Shown here one piece after another: positions 17,378 through 26,162 of a stretch of DNA of 64,000 nucleotides. The stretch covers positions 41,884 to 105,883 of the forward strand of contig NZ_NSGF01000021.1 of the NCBI RefSeq assembly GCF_002294995.1, written 5' to 3'. Made by a program: the position numbers and the translations under genes. The DNA is from Mesorhizobium sp. WSM3860 (GTDB lineage: Bacteria > Pseudomonadota > Alphaproteobacteria > Rhizobiales > Rhizobiaceae). Numbering within the stretch: the first letter of the stretch is position 1; every line of letters begins with the position of its first letter. Under the pieces are notes generated by a model that saw only the letters and a program-made list of their open reading frames with translations, was not told the origin of the DNA and made no database searches.

Positions 17378-19468
17378 TCACTGCCGCCTTAGGTCGTCGA
17401 GGAATTCAGAACCAGGTGCGACGCCTGACACAAACAGCCGCTCTCTGGCTCGCGTCGCAGCGACGTAGAAAAGCTGCCGTTCGGTCGCGATTACCTCGTC
17501 GAGTTCGAACTCGTCTGCCACGTCTGCCACACGGGATTCCAGCGGCAGCACGCCTTCGTCGCACGCCATGAGGACCACTGCTCGAAACTCCAAGCCTTTG
17601 GCTAGATGCATGATGCCGAGCAACGCCTCGTCCCCGCCAGCCTTCGCGTCGACCAGTGTTCTTGTCTTGAGCACCGCCATCTCTGCTGCTGCGCGCGCTC
17701 GCGCGAGTTGATCCTGAGAGCGCACGAAAATTCCGATTTCGGCAGGTGCAAGGCCTTGGTCGACGAGCTCCCGTAGGAAAGCAGCAGCGAGGCCAGTCTC
17801 GGCCTCCACACTATCGGCAATAACGATTTGCGGTTCTGGACCCTCGAATACCGAGACAGTCCCTGACCGTAGATCTTCGAGGCCATCAACGTCACGAATA
17901 TTCTTAGGAAGGAGCCGATCTGCCGCGTGACGGATCTGATGCGAGGTCCGGTAGTTGACCTTTAGTATCGACGAACGGCCGCGGACGTCGATGCCAAGCC
18001 CTTTCCAAGAGAAGGGCTGCTGGAAGATGCGCTGGCCGAGATCGCCCGCAAAGAACAGCCCGTCCGGCCTGTCTGGCGCAATGGCCGCCAGAAACCTAAG
18101 TTCAGACACGCCGAGATCCTGCGCCTCGTCCACCACCACGTGAGTGAATGGCTTCTCAGAACGACTTGCGTAGGTGCGTGTTACAGCTTCAAACAGACCT
18201 GCTGGGGTCAAAAGTCCGCGCTTCGCCAGTCCTTCGCGCACCTGAGCAAAGACCCGCCACAGCTTCTCACGTTGGCGAGTGCCGAGACGATTTTTGCGCC
18301 CCATGCGCGGGACAGTCGCATAGGCCGCCTCGCTGTCGATACGCCAGGCGTCGATGACGTTTTCCCACTCAGAGACAAGGAACTGCGGAGAAAACTCGGT
18401 CTCCTGTTGGTCTGTTGCGGCCTTGAGAACTGCAGAGCGAATTGTTGCTTGTTCCGCTACACCTGGTTCGCGCCCAGTGGTGAGTGCATAAAGTTCATGC
18501 GCGGTCTGCTCAAAGGAAGAGATTGTTACGCGGTCTAGGAAACCCGGCCGATCGGCCGCTAGCACGGCAAGTTTCCGGGAAAGAGAGCGTGCCAATGGGA
18601 CGGAAAAGGTTGTGAGGAGCACGCGCGCATCGGAATGCATCTTGAGGAGACGCATAACCCTATGCAGCGCGACCACAGTTTTTCCCGTTCCCGCCGAGCC
18701 CGCTACTCGCGCCGGTCCACTGTAGTCGCGGTCGACAACACCTCTCTGGAGCGGATGCAAGAACACGGTCCACTTTTCGAAAGGCGCATCGAGAGCGGCC
18801 TGCAACTCATCAGCACCTTCCAAAATCCGGAATCGGCGCTGTGTGTCGGGATGCGCGAGAGGATCGGCTACCGAAGCAACTTCAGCCTCAAGCACACCGG
18901 TAGCCGCGTATTCGAACAAGGCCTCGACGGCTTCCTGTGGAAGGTAACCGACAAGGGCAAAGAATTTATCTTCCGTTGCGGCGATTACGTCGTCCAGCCA
19001 GTCTTCGGGCACGCCGACGGAAAGCAGGTCGTCGGATGATAGATCAGCAAAGAGCAAAGGAGTGGGGACCGGCGATGGCGCCTCAAGGGGCAACGTCGCC
19101 TGAGCAGGACCGGGTGGTGTAGACGCGATCTCCTCAACCAGCTCGCGCACCTCGACGATCTGGATCGCGCCTGTTTTCGGATGAGACTCGATCCGGCGCC
19201 GCTCCGCCCATTTGTAGGCGTCGTCATGGTGGTCGACATAGACGAGCATCAGGCTTCCGCCTGTCTTGTGAACGATTATTCGCAGATCCCGATTTACTCG
19301 CACCGACCAGAAATTCGGATCCTTCGATTTGTCGATCCGATGGAACTGCAGGCCCGGCTGATCGGGGTTTGCCTGCAGGTCGAATGCCGTCAGCTTCGCC
19401 TGCTTCTGCTCGTCATTGGCGAGCTTGGCAAGGGACGAAGTGAAGCTGTCGGCGAGAATGGTGGGCAT
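17378..19468 (-). CDS. UvrD/Rep-type helicase with N-terminal RelE-like domain
   Basis: A 696-residue superfamily 1 DNA helicase. The first ~105 residues resemble a RelE/ParE-type toxin fold (FWSVRVNRDLRIIVHKTGG and VDHHDDAYKWAERR). The helicase part has Walker A in GSAGTGKTVVALHR (about residue 262), Walker B in VVDEAQDLG (about 430), a NYRTS motif (about 495), HLAKGLEFRAVVL (about 615) and VAATRARERLFVSG near the C terminus. RelE-UvrD fusions are known in bacteria, often in defence neighbourhoods. The ATG at 19468 was chosen over TTG at 19492 because AGGAAG lies upstream and the RelE-like domain starts there. It is convergent with druE and leaves 35 bp between stops. Confidence 0.85.
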   Translation of the reverse strand: MPTILADSFTSSLAKLANDEQKQAKLTAFDLQANPDQPGLQFHRIDKSKDPNFWSVRVNRDLRIIVHKTGGSLMLVYVDHHDDAYKWAERRRIESHPKTGAIQIVEVRELVEEIASTPPGPAQATLPLEAPSPVPTPLLFADLSSDDLLSVGVPEDWLDDVIAATEDKFFALVGYLPQEAVEALFEYAATGVLEAEVASVADPLAHPDTQRRFRILEGADELQAALDAPFEKWTVFLHPLQRGVVDRDYSGPARVAGSAGTGKTVVALHRVMRLLKMHSDARVLLTTFSVPLARSLSRKLAVLAADRPGFLDRVTISSFEQTAHELYALTTGREPGVAEQATIRSAVLKAATDQQETEFSPQFLVSEWENVIDAWRIDSEAAYATVPRMGRKNRLGTRQREKLWRVFAQVREGLAKRGLLTPAGLFEAVTRTYASRSEKPFTHVVVDEAQDLGVSELRFLAAIAPDRPDGLFFAGDLGQRIFQQPFSWKGLGIDVRGRSSILKVNYRTSHQIRHAADRLLPKNIRDVDGLEDLRSGTVSVFEGPEPQIVIADSVEAETGLAAAFLRELVDQGLAPAEIGIFVRSQDQLARARAAAEMAVLKTRTLVDAKAGGDEALLGIMHLAKGLEFRAVVLMACDEGVLPLESRVADVADEFELDEVIATERQLFYVAATRARERLFVSGVAPGSEFLDDLRRQ

Positions 19469-19553
19469 CCCAGTTTCTTCCTGTCCTTCCAAAGCTGGGG
19501 CCGCTGGCCTCCACTGTCCCCTGATGATTACCCTCGCTGCCTCGGGATCGTGG

Positions 19554-20000
19554 TCATCGTTTCGTCAATTGACCGTCTTCCGCTAACCACATGCCATCCG
19601 ACAAGTAAACTTGCTCATCTTCGTCCGCTGCATCGGAAAGCTCAATCCATAGTTCCGCCATATCCAACAGCTCCACACCCAAAGCGCCCGCCATAAGATT
19701 CCCTGCTTGTTTGATCTGATATTCGTTTAGACCTGAGAACTCTACGTATGGTCGGCCATGACGATCATTTGCGTGACGATTCGGCGTTCCAAATGGCGAA
19801 AAAGCTGCTATCGCAGCATCGATAAGTCGCTCCTGATCCGGGTATGCTGATTTGCCACTGTCGTCTTCGCCCGCTGTCGCCGTCATAACGGCGATGTCTT
19901 CCTGCCTCCTGATTATTCGCAGCAACACGAAATCATTTGTCGACAGACAGTATTGCGGCTGATCCGAGGCAAATTTGCCCGACGACGTGATATTGGCCAT
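19554..20000 (-). CDS. Hypothetical acidic protein downstream of the caspase-like gene
   Basis: A 148-residue protein with an acidic C-terminal half (ELSDAADEDEQVYLSDG). No family is recognised. It lies between a caspase-like protease gene upstream and the RelE-UvrD helicase gene downstream on the same strand, 85 bp from the latter, so all could share a transcript. An AAGGGAT stretch about 12 bases before the ATG may be the ribosome binding site. The reading frame has normal codon usage and a globular-looking composition, so it is probably real. Confidence 0.6.
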   Translation of the reverse strand: MANITSSGKFASDQPQYCLSTNDFVLLRIIRRQEDIAVMTATAGEDDSGKSAYPDQERLIDAAIAAFSPFGTPNRHANDRHGRPYVEFSGLNEYQIKQAGNLMAGALGVELLDMAELWIELSDAADEDEQVYLSDGMWLAEDGQLTKR

Positions 20001-20018
20001 GCTGCTGCTCTATCCCTT

Positions 20019-20204
20019 TTATGCCGTGAAGAAATGTCCATCCGGTCGGCAGAGCATATCGCTCTCGCGCTCTTTCTCGATCGATCGAATGGAACCCACG
20101 AATTCCTGCCTGCGAAGAGAGGTTCCGCCCGGCGCACCTTTGTGGTCGCGGTTCGCACGAAGAAATCTCTCACGGAAATCGTCTTTCCGCCCATCGCCCC
20201 GCAC
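20019..20204 (-). CDS. Possible 61-residue protein between caspase-like and acidic protein genes
   Basis: A GTG-started frame of 61 residues that begins 3 bases after the stop of the caspase-like gene and ends 18 bases before the next ATG. It is rich in Arg, Asp and Glu (DFRERFLRANRDHKGAPGG). A competing 100-residue frame (20215-19913, ATG overlapping the caspase-like stop) is equally open here, and third-position GC is about 62% in both, so composition does not decide. Either one of them is real or this is just a spacer. Confidence 0.3.
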   Translation of the reverse strand: MRGDGRKDDFRERFLRANRDHKGAPGGTSLRRQEFVGSIRSIEKERESDMLCRPDGHFFTA

Positions 20205-20207
20205 GCT

Positions 20208-20855
20208 TCAGACATCTATTAGATCGCTGGACTCAGGCTTTTCCAGCAAATTGGCAATGCCTCCGCCGCGCTTCCTGACATAGATTTTGAAGCCGAGTTT
20301 TTCGAGAAGCCCGGGGGCAACCTCCCCGAGCTTTGTCGCCACTCTACGGATTACATTTCCTTCTGTTTCTGCTTCCCTGGCCATGAGCTCGTTGAAAAAC
20401 AGTAAATCAAGCGCAGAGGACTCAATCCAGTCAACATTCTCCGTGTAGCCGGCGATCCACTTCAAGCCTACGTCTGCAGAGTATAGGAATTGAGCCAAAC
20501 GATCAGTGGTAAATGAGCAAGACCCCAAATGGACACCTCTGAGTTTCGATTGTGGCGTCTGCCTGATCTGAACTAAGGCATCTCGTAGCGCTTTGCGAGA
20601 AAATGTCTCGCCATTCAGTAACACTAGCCCGGCCCAATCGCCGTGGGTCGCGATGTAGAGATAGCTACACTCCTTATAGCTGCCAATGCGGGGAATGGCT
20701 TCCTTCATTGCAGCTTTGCTGTTTGCCATTTCATAGTGATAAGCGTTCGGATTTTCGCACGCCATGTTTGCGATTAGATCGAACAGCCCGCGCACTGATA
20801 CGTTCGATTTCCTCCACCAATTGCTTTCGATCACTGCAATGCGAGTATGCTCCAT
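20208..20855 (-). CDS. Caspase-like (CHAT/clan CD type) protease, putative
   Basis: A 215-residue protein with a pattern that fits the caspase-like fold: a hydrophobic strand ending in His-Gly (LYIATHG, His71), then about 40 residues later a strand ending in Gly-Ser-Cys (RGVHLGSCSF, Cys113). This is the His/Cys dyad layout of CHAT and caspase-like peptidases. The rest (VSVRGLFDLIANMA, DWIESSALDLLFFNEL) is not recognised. Such proteases act as effectors in several bacterial immune systems, where activation kills the infected cell. Here it lies in a minus-strand run with a DUF4145 protein upstream and a helicase downstream. The assignment is from motifs alone. Confidence 0.6.
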   Translation of the reverse strand: MEHTRIAVIESNWWRKSNVSVRGLFDLIANMACENPNAYHYEMANSKAAMKEAIPRIGSYKECSYLYIATHGDWAGLVLLNGETFSRKALRDALVQIRQTPQSKLRGVHLGSCSFTTDRLAQFLYSADVGLKWIAGYTENVDWIESSALDLLFFNELMAREAETEGNVIRRVATKLGEVAPGLLEKLGFKIYVRKRGGGIANLLEKPESSDLIDV

Positions 20856-20910
20856 CTACTCCCTCCCCCCCAAAAACACGTTCACCTACTGTCGGCCAGG
20901 ATCACAGGAA

Positions 20911-21885
20911 TCAGGGCACCGGTGCTTTCTCGATCAGGAATTTCAGATTGGCGAAAGCAGCGAGGAGAGTCTCTTCATCCGGGGCAGACAGCGCTGTGCC
21001 GGTCCCGGGCGAATGAAGAGTTCGATTGGCCAGCTTCCTGAGGCCATGCAGCGGCTTCCTTCGCTGTGCGACCCATGCAAACTGCCCAGCGCAAAAATCA
21101 ATCAAGTTCTCTAGGTCCTCGCCCGCGAGCTCATCTCTCCGGTAGTGCACTTTCAGCAGTTTCTCGAGCACCGCCCTGCACATAGCGATCGAGGCATTTG
21201 ACGCGCCTGCCACATAGGCGAGCACGGCGTCATCCAAGAGCGTCAAAAGGCCTTTCGTTCCGGGGTGAAATGTCGAAGCAACGTGAGCAGGCACGAAAGT
21301 GACAGGGATGCGTCGGTATCGATCTGCCAATTTGATCAGATTGATACCAATCACTTGGTGAACGTAGTCACCACCCTCGACGGCTACTCGGCAGAGATTT
21401 CTGAGGCGATAATCTTCTATTTCATCATCTGCCAGCTCGGCCAGATATCCAAGGCCAATGTCGATGACGGATCCGGCGTTGTGATATCGCGGATCAAAAT
21501 TCTCATCATGTTCGAAATCGGGCCGCTGGGTTTCCGGAAGGCGGCCAGGATTGCGCTCACTCTGGTTGACAGGCCCCTGACCATCGGGGGCGAACAAGCC
21601 GACGAACCCTGCGTCTTCGACTGCGTGCTTCCAATTCAATTTGTAGTCTTGGTAGTCGGAGCCGAAACGTTTCGGCAGACCGACGTGGAATCGCTTGCCC
21701 TGCTCCACCATCGTCTCGAGCTTGGTGCGAAACATAAAGGTGTAGAGTTCATCGGTGGCCTGTCTAATAGCGGCGCTCTGACGATAAAACTGCCTAAGCT
21801 TTTTAGGATCGTATTTGGCGGCCCGACGTAACTCATTAAAAAGAATTAGGAACTCTTCGCTAGGGCTAAGTCGTTGACTGCACAT
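20911..21885 (-). CDS. DUF4145 domain-containing protein
   Basis: A 324-residue protein. The last ~110 residues look like DUF4145: an Ala-rich helix (AYVAGASNASIAMCRAVLEKLL), LIDFC, then LHGLRKLANRTLH and a final helix ending LIEKA. DUF4145 is a small helical domain often fused to restriction nucleases or found in defence loci. The first 200 residues are not recognised; they contain many charged residues and the segment FVPAHVASTFHPG. It is the first gene of the minus-strand group with the caspase-like protease (55 bp downstream) and may be its sensor or partner, by context only. Confidence 0.7.
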   Translation of the reverse strand: MCSQRLSPSEEFLILFNELRRAAKYDPKKLRQFYRQSAAIRQATDELYTFMFRTKLETMVEQGKRFHVGLPKRFGSDYQDYKLNWKHAVEDAGFVGLFAPDGQGPVNQSERNPGRLPETQRPDFEHDENFDPRYHNAGSVIDIGLGYLAELADDEIEDYRLRNLCRVAVEGGDYVHQVIGINLIKLADRYRRIPVTFVPAHVASTFHPGTKGLLTLLDDAVLAYVAGASNASIAMCRAVLEKLLKVHYRRDELAGEDLENLIDFCAGQFAWVAQRRKPLHGLRKLANRTLHSPGTGTALSAPDEETLLAAFANLKFLIEKAPVP

Positions 21886-21974
21886 AAACTCACACCCCCG
21901 AACACCTTTAGCAACTCGTCGACGGTAGCGCTCACACTATCGGCGAATATTGTTTGGCTTCTTCAATCTTGACA

Positions 21975-22656
21975 TCAACCTGACCGAAAAACATAGTCCC
22001 GATGCCATTTTAGATATCTGGCAGTCTCACTGCGCGGCGGCTTTTGCAACCCCTCCGACAGACGCAGTATGCGTCGCTCGTCATCCGAAACTAAGACCGA
22101 TATCAGCAAGTCACCGGCCTCGTCGAACGAGATCAAACCGCGATCGAACAATGCATCGAGATGTGCAACGAGGGGCAGTCCGTTTCGCGGGTCGAGCCTT
22201 TCCTTGTTGTTCGAATCCCGCCAGATGCGAAGCGCGAATGACTTCACCAAGACCGCAGCCGGTGACAGCGCATTTCCCCTCCCAGAATGCGAGGGCTAGA
22301 TTACGGAACTTGCCTTGCCCAAGTCTGGCGTCGATCAACGCAGCTCGCGAGGTTGAAGCGGTAAACCCAGCTTTGTCCAAGTCTGCCAAATCTTCGTAAA
22401 GATCGGACTCGTCTGTGCACTGCCGTTTTAGCTGCTGAGACGTCAGATTTGTAGGCAACAGATCAAGGATTCGAAGTGCGGTCTGGCGCGAGATCTCCTG
22501 ATAAGATCCAAACATTCTGACGCCGCCGTTTATCTTGCGCACGCCGAGCCCAATAAGCCTTCCGCGCCGCCGCTGCTTCCAGTCCACTTCGTTCTTACGC
22601 CAGAAGAGTCCGTAATTTCGGATTAGCCCGCCCGCTCTCTTCCATCGCGACCTCAC
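21975..22656 (-). pseudogene. HNH endonuclease, frameshifted
   Basis: Two overlapping frames make one protein. The first (from GTG at 22656) carries RNYGLFWRK, a middle region, and the zinc/HNH start CAVTGCGLGEVIRASH. The second (to 21975) continues with WRDSNNKERLDPRNGLPLVA, the rest of an HNH_2-type nuclease. The break is near 22225, where the usual RASH-x-KPWRDS junction has lost a few residues, consistent with a deletion of about 8 bp rather than a single-base sequencing slip. The start overlaps the methyltransferase stop (GTGA), so it was the last gene of the restriction operon. The encoded nuclease is probably inactive. Confidence 0.75.
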
Positions 22657-25600
22657 ACGCCAAAAACCTTTAACACCTCGTCGCCGAAGTGGTTGATCAC
22701 CTTTACAGCGATGCGTCCCGTCGCCGGGCGGGGGAACGAGCGTGAGGTGTCAGAATAGAGCGTCTGCCAGGCATCCTCATCGATCTCGGCTTTCAGTGCC
22801 GTCTTCAGGGACCTGTAGGGGTCATTGGCGCCGAGGAAATAAGCGTGGCGGACGAAGAAGCTCTCTGCGTTGTAATCGGTATCGATAAACCAGGCGGCGA
22901 TGCCCTTCACATCGTCGGACCGGATCTCGCCGGTCGTTGGGTCGAAAATGTCGACACCGTTGACCTTCACCTGAAGCTCGCCATTAGCGGTCTCGATGAG
23001 ATCGACGTCCGGCTCGCCGAAGACGACGAACAGGTTTCCCTTGCCGGTGTTCTTCAGCTCGTCGGCCATATGCAGGTCGGGATTCATTCGCGCCTTGAGG
23101 ATTGGCAACGGGCCAAGGCGGTTGATGTCGCTTGCCTGAGCCTCAAAATTGAACGCACAGGCGATCAGCGCGTCGAAACGGGCTTCGGAAGCTTCGCGGG
23201 CGGCGGCGGTGATCTGGCTACGTGTCAGCGTGCCGAACTCGGGGCCGATCAGTATCCCAGCCTGCTTCTCGCGGCCGTCGCCATCCGAGTATATGCCTTT
23301 CGCCGCCAGCCAATTGCCAGGCCACGGCTCGACCGAGTTGAATCGGATGGTGTCAGCTTTGGCCTGCTGGTGGACACCGGCGGATTTCAGATGGTCAAGC
23401 ACCATCTGTCCGAAATCGATCTCAGGAACGCTGGCAGGTGCAGGCTGCATAGCGCCTTCGCCAGCCTTAATCTCCGCCCCGAGGGTATCGTCACGCGCGG
23501 TGACAACACGGTGCGGTGAAAGGCTCTCAATCGTGAAGGGGCCCGCGACACGCACCTTGGACTTGTCCTCGTAGGGACGGTCGTAGAGCATTTCGACATC
23601 GGCGGCCCGAGCGATTGAGGCGTCGATCTCCTTTTGCCGCGCAATACGGCCTTCCCACCACTGGCTGTGAATTCTGACCGCCTCAGCGTTCGCCCAAGGA
23701 TCAAGAGGTTTCGCCGGCAACGTCTCGAAAGTGTATTCACGCCCCAGTGTGGTGTTGAGTTTGATAAGGGCCTTTTCGGGCTTCTTGCCGAGATCGTCTT
23801 CAGCGATCGCTTCGCGCAATTTTGTGTGGAGAGCGACCGCTTCATTTTTCCAAGGATTTCCTGCTTCGCGAGGGATTTCCCAGTCCTCCCAGGGCTGATT
23901 GCGACCTAGAATCCGGTTTAGGTCATCCCGCAGCGGTTCCAGCACCTCCTGCCACCTCTCCCAAATCACGTCGATCTCGGCATTGTTGGCGATGGACTTC
24001 AGCGCGATGCGCGGCGCGCGCTCGTAGACGAATCCCTGGCGGATGTCGCCGGAGGTCGGTCCCTGCGGCTGGATTTTACCGGACTCCTTCTGCTCCTTGT
24101 CGCGCCCATCCTTCGAGTCCGCGAGGTAGTAGTAGGGAAATTTCGCTGCCATCAGCCGCGTGCGGGCGAGCGCCAATGCCACGCGGGACGTGTCGATGGT
24201 GATCCAGCGCCGGCCCCATTGCTCGGCAACTGTAGCCGTCGTGCCGGAGCCGCACGTCGGGTCGAGCACGAGGTCACCCGGATCAGAGGTCATCAGGATA
24301 CAGCGTTCGATGGGCAGTGTCGCGGTTTGAACGATATACGTGGGATACTTTTCACCGTGCACATCCGACCAGATGTTAGGAAGTGCCACTTGATTCCAGT
24401 CTTCCCAAAGGGCAACGCCTCCTAGTGACTCACCCCCACCATCGAACAGGCGTCCACTCTTTTCCAATCGAGGTAGGCCGGTTTCGATGCTGAATCGCCA
24501 CTGCTTGTTCGCACCGCAACTTTTTGCATGCCCCCGATACTGATAGTCCTCACTGCGGGTCTTGCTCGGATGCTGGCTGACGATTGGATAGTTTACACGT
24601 GCCCATTTGCCACCCGCGCTCATAAGCGCATCGATCTCGTCGTCAGAACTCTTGGTGAGGTTTCTTATGATGCCTCCTGGCAGAAGCATTGAATTAAACT
24701 TAGTCTCGCCCTCAGGATTGCGGCGAGCCTCGTATATTGTCCGCACCTTTATTGAAGAAGAAGACTTACAATACCAAAGGATTTCATCGAAAACTGTCTC
24801 TGTGACGATGGTTGCACTCTTCTTTTTAAATGCGATCGTGTTGACGTAGTTGCTCTCACCGAAAACTTCGTCCAAAAGCGCTCGCACGCGATGGCAGTTC
24901 TCATCACTAATCTGAACGAAGATGCTTCCGCTTTCGCTCAGCAATTCGCGTGCGACCATAAGGCGGTCGCGAAGATAGGTGAGGTATGAGTGAATGCCAT
25001 CCTTCCACGTATCGCGAAACGCCTTCACTTGTTCCGGCTCGCGGGAGATGTCCTCCCTTTTGCCATCCTTGACATCGCGCGACTGTGTCGAAACCTGCCA
25101 GTTGGAATTGAACTTGATGCCGTAAGGCGGATCGAAATAGATGCACTGCACCTTGCCGCGCATCGCCTCGCGTTCGGCAAGGCTCGCCATCACCTGGAGG
25201 CTGTCGCCAAGGATGAAGCGGTTCGTCCAATGCTGGGCATGCTGGTAAAACTCAGCCCGCGCCTCCGGATCGGTGATACCGTTGAAATCGGCGAAGAGAT
25301 CCGGCGCATCGGTTTCGGCTTCGCGGCGCGCGTCCGAGCGGCGCTTGAGGTCATCAATGATCGCCTTGGGATGCACTTTCTCCTGCACGTAGATCGGCGG
25401 CGCGTTGACCACCAGGTCGGACCAGTCCTGTCGGTCCTTGCCACGCCAGACGAGCTGCGCGTCGCCGAGCTCCAGCTCACCCGTCTCGGCAAGCTGGCGC
25501 ATCTGCTCCTTGGTGATCCGGATGCGTGCGCCGTTCCAGACGATCTGCGGGTCGAGGTCGGGATTGCGATCCCGCTCCTCGCCATTGGCGAGCGGCCGCG

Positions 25601-25745
25601 GACGGGCGATGACTATCTCTCGGTCGTCGCCACCAAGAATTTCCTGCTGCTGCTCGAACAGCGATGCCATCTCGGCCGTCGGAACATTGATGCGCCGTGC
25701 GGCATCATGGGTGAGAGCGTCGATCTCGCGTGGTGTTTTGGCCAT
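22653..25745 (-). CDS. Large site-specific DNA methyltransferase (type III Mod-like)
   Basis: A 1030-residue amino-methyltransferase. Motif IV DPPY is in YFDPPYGIKFNS (about residue 215), and the SAM-binding motif I comes later in DLVLDPTCGSGTT (about residue 490). This order (DPPY before the FxGxG-like motif) is the beta class, as in type III Mod proteins. It is much longer than normal Mod (600-700 residues): the extra ~500 C-terminal residues have no motif I recognise. It should methylate adenine or N4-cytosine to protect host DNA from the nucleases of the same operon. ATG at 25745 is preferred over an upstream TTG at 25757. It follows the beta-flower gene by 20 bp. Confidence 0.9.
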   Translation of the reverse strand: MAKTPREIDALTHDAARRINVPTAEMASLFEQQQEILGGDDREIVIARPRPLANGEERDRNPDLDPQIVWNGARIRITKEQMRQLAETGELELGDAQLVWRGKDRQDWSDLVVNAPPIYVQEKVHPKAIIDDLKRRSDARREAETDAPDLFADFNGITDPEARAEFYQHAQHWTNRFILGDSLQVMASLAEREAMRGKVQCIYFDPPYGIKFNSNWQVSTQSRDVKDGKREDISREPEQVKAFRDTWKDGIHSYLTYLRDRLMVARELLSESGSIFVQISDENCHRVRALLDEVFGESNYVNTIAFKKKSATIVTETVFDEILWYCKSSSSIKVRTIYEARRNPEGETKFNSMLLPGGIIRNLTKSSDDEIDALMSAGGKWARVNYPIVSQHPSKTRSEDYQYRGHAKSCGANKQWRFSIETGLPRLEKSGRLFDGGGESLGGVALWEDWNQVALPNIWSDVHGEKYPTYIVQTATLPIERCILMTSDPGDLVLDPTCGSGTTATVAEQWGRRWITIDTSRVALALARTRLMAAKFPYYYLADSKDGRDKEQKESGKIQPQGPTSGDIRQGFVYERAPRIALKSIANNAEIDVIWERWQEVLEPLRDDLNRILGRNQPWEDWEIPREAGNPWKNEAVALHTKLREAIAEDDLGKKPEKALIKLNTTLGREYTFETLPAKPLDPWANAEAVRIHSQWWEGRIARQKEIDASIARAADVEMLYDRPYEDKSKVRVAGPFTIESLSPHRVVTARDDTLGAEIKAGEGAMQPAPASVPEIDFGQMVLDHLKSAGVHQQAKADTIRFNSVEPWPGNWLAAKGIYSDGDGREKQAGILIGPEFGTLTRSQITAAAREASEARFDALIACAFNFEAQASDINRLGPLPILKARMNPDLHMADELKNTGKGNLFVVFGEPDVDLIETANGELQVKVNGVDIFDPTTGEIRSDDVKGIAAWFIDTDYNAESFFVRHAYFLGANDPYRSLKTALKAEIDEDAWQTLYSDTSRSFPRPATGRIAVKVINHFGDEVLKVFGV

Positions 25746-25765
25746 CAGGCAATCCAAACTGGCTG

Positions 25766-26104
25766 TCAGAGAAACTTCTTTATGAGGAAATGATAGACGG
25801 CGACGATTTCGTCGTCGCGCTCCCGCTCAATGCCTTTGATCGTGAAATCCGACACCTTTCCAACTGTCGTGCCGCTGCCCTTGGACGCCCCATTCCTCAC
25901 GATGCCGTCTTTAACGTTCCCGATCGCGGAGCCGGAACCCGGTGACGATCCGGTCCGAATCACGCCGTCCTTGACGTTGCCGAGGGCAGTTCCAGACCCA
26001 GGCGACGACCCGTTGCGTATGACACCGTTCTTGAGGTTACCCAAAGCCCTGCCGGACCCAATCGACGAGCCATCCCGGATCACTCCGTCCTTGTAGTTTG
26101 CCAT
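25766..26104 (-). CDS. 5-fold beta-flower repeat protein
   Basis: A 112-residue protein made almost wholly of five ~20-residue repeats with the pattern GNxKDGVIRNGSSxGSGxAL, followed by a short tail (REREDD-like charged stretch and YHFLIKKFL). The repeat pattern matches small proteins annotated as 5-fold beta-flower proteins, thought to form a five-bladed beta structure. The final unit diverges (GKVSDFTIKG). Its function is unknown. It is encoded between the PGN_0703-type nuclease and the methyltransferase, 58 and 20 bp away, so it is probably cotranscribed and could be a structural or inhibitory subunit of the restriction system. Confidence 0.8.
   Translation of the reverse strand: MANYKDGVIRDGSSIGSGRALGNLKNGVIRNGSSPGSGTALGNVKDGVIRTGSSPGSGSAIGNVKDGIVRNGASKGSGTTVGKVSDFTIKGIERERDDEIVAVYHFLIKKFL
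25848..26104 (-). repeat. Tandem 60-bp coding repeats of the beta-flower gene
   Basis: Four to five imperfect 60-bp units in tandem inside the beta-flower gene, each encoding one 20-residue blade. Because the unit is a multiple of three, unit gain or loss would keep the frame. The repetition also keeps a spurious frame open on the opposite strand. Confidence 0.8.
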
Positions 26105-26162
26105 CGTCTCACCCTTTGGATCTTAACCGTGGCGCGCAGAGCGCTCACAACGGCTTCTGCAT

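Noticed and set aside
19913..20215. 100-residue minus-strand frame overlapping the caspase-like stop
   Set aside because: Composition is Arg/Cys-rich and it overlaps the better-supported 148-residue gene; the start overlap alone was not enough.
25830..26096. 88-residue Pro-rich frame opposite the beta-flower gene
   Set aside because: It is open only because the repeat units are in frame with each other; there is no ribosome binding site and the other strand matches a protein family.
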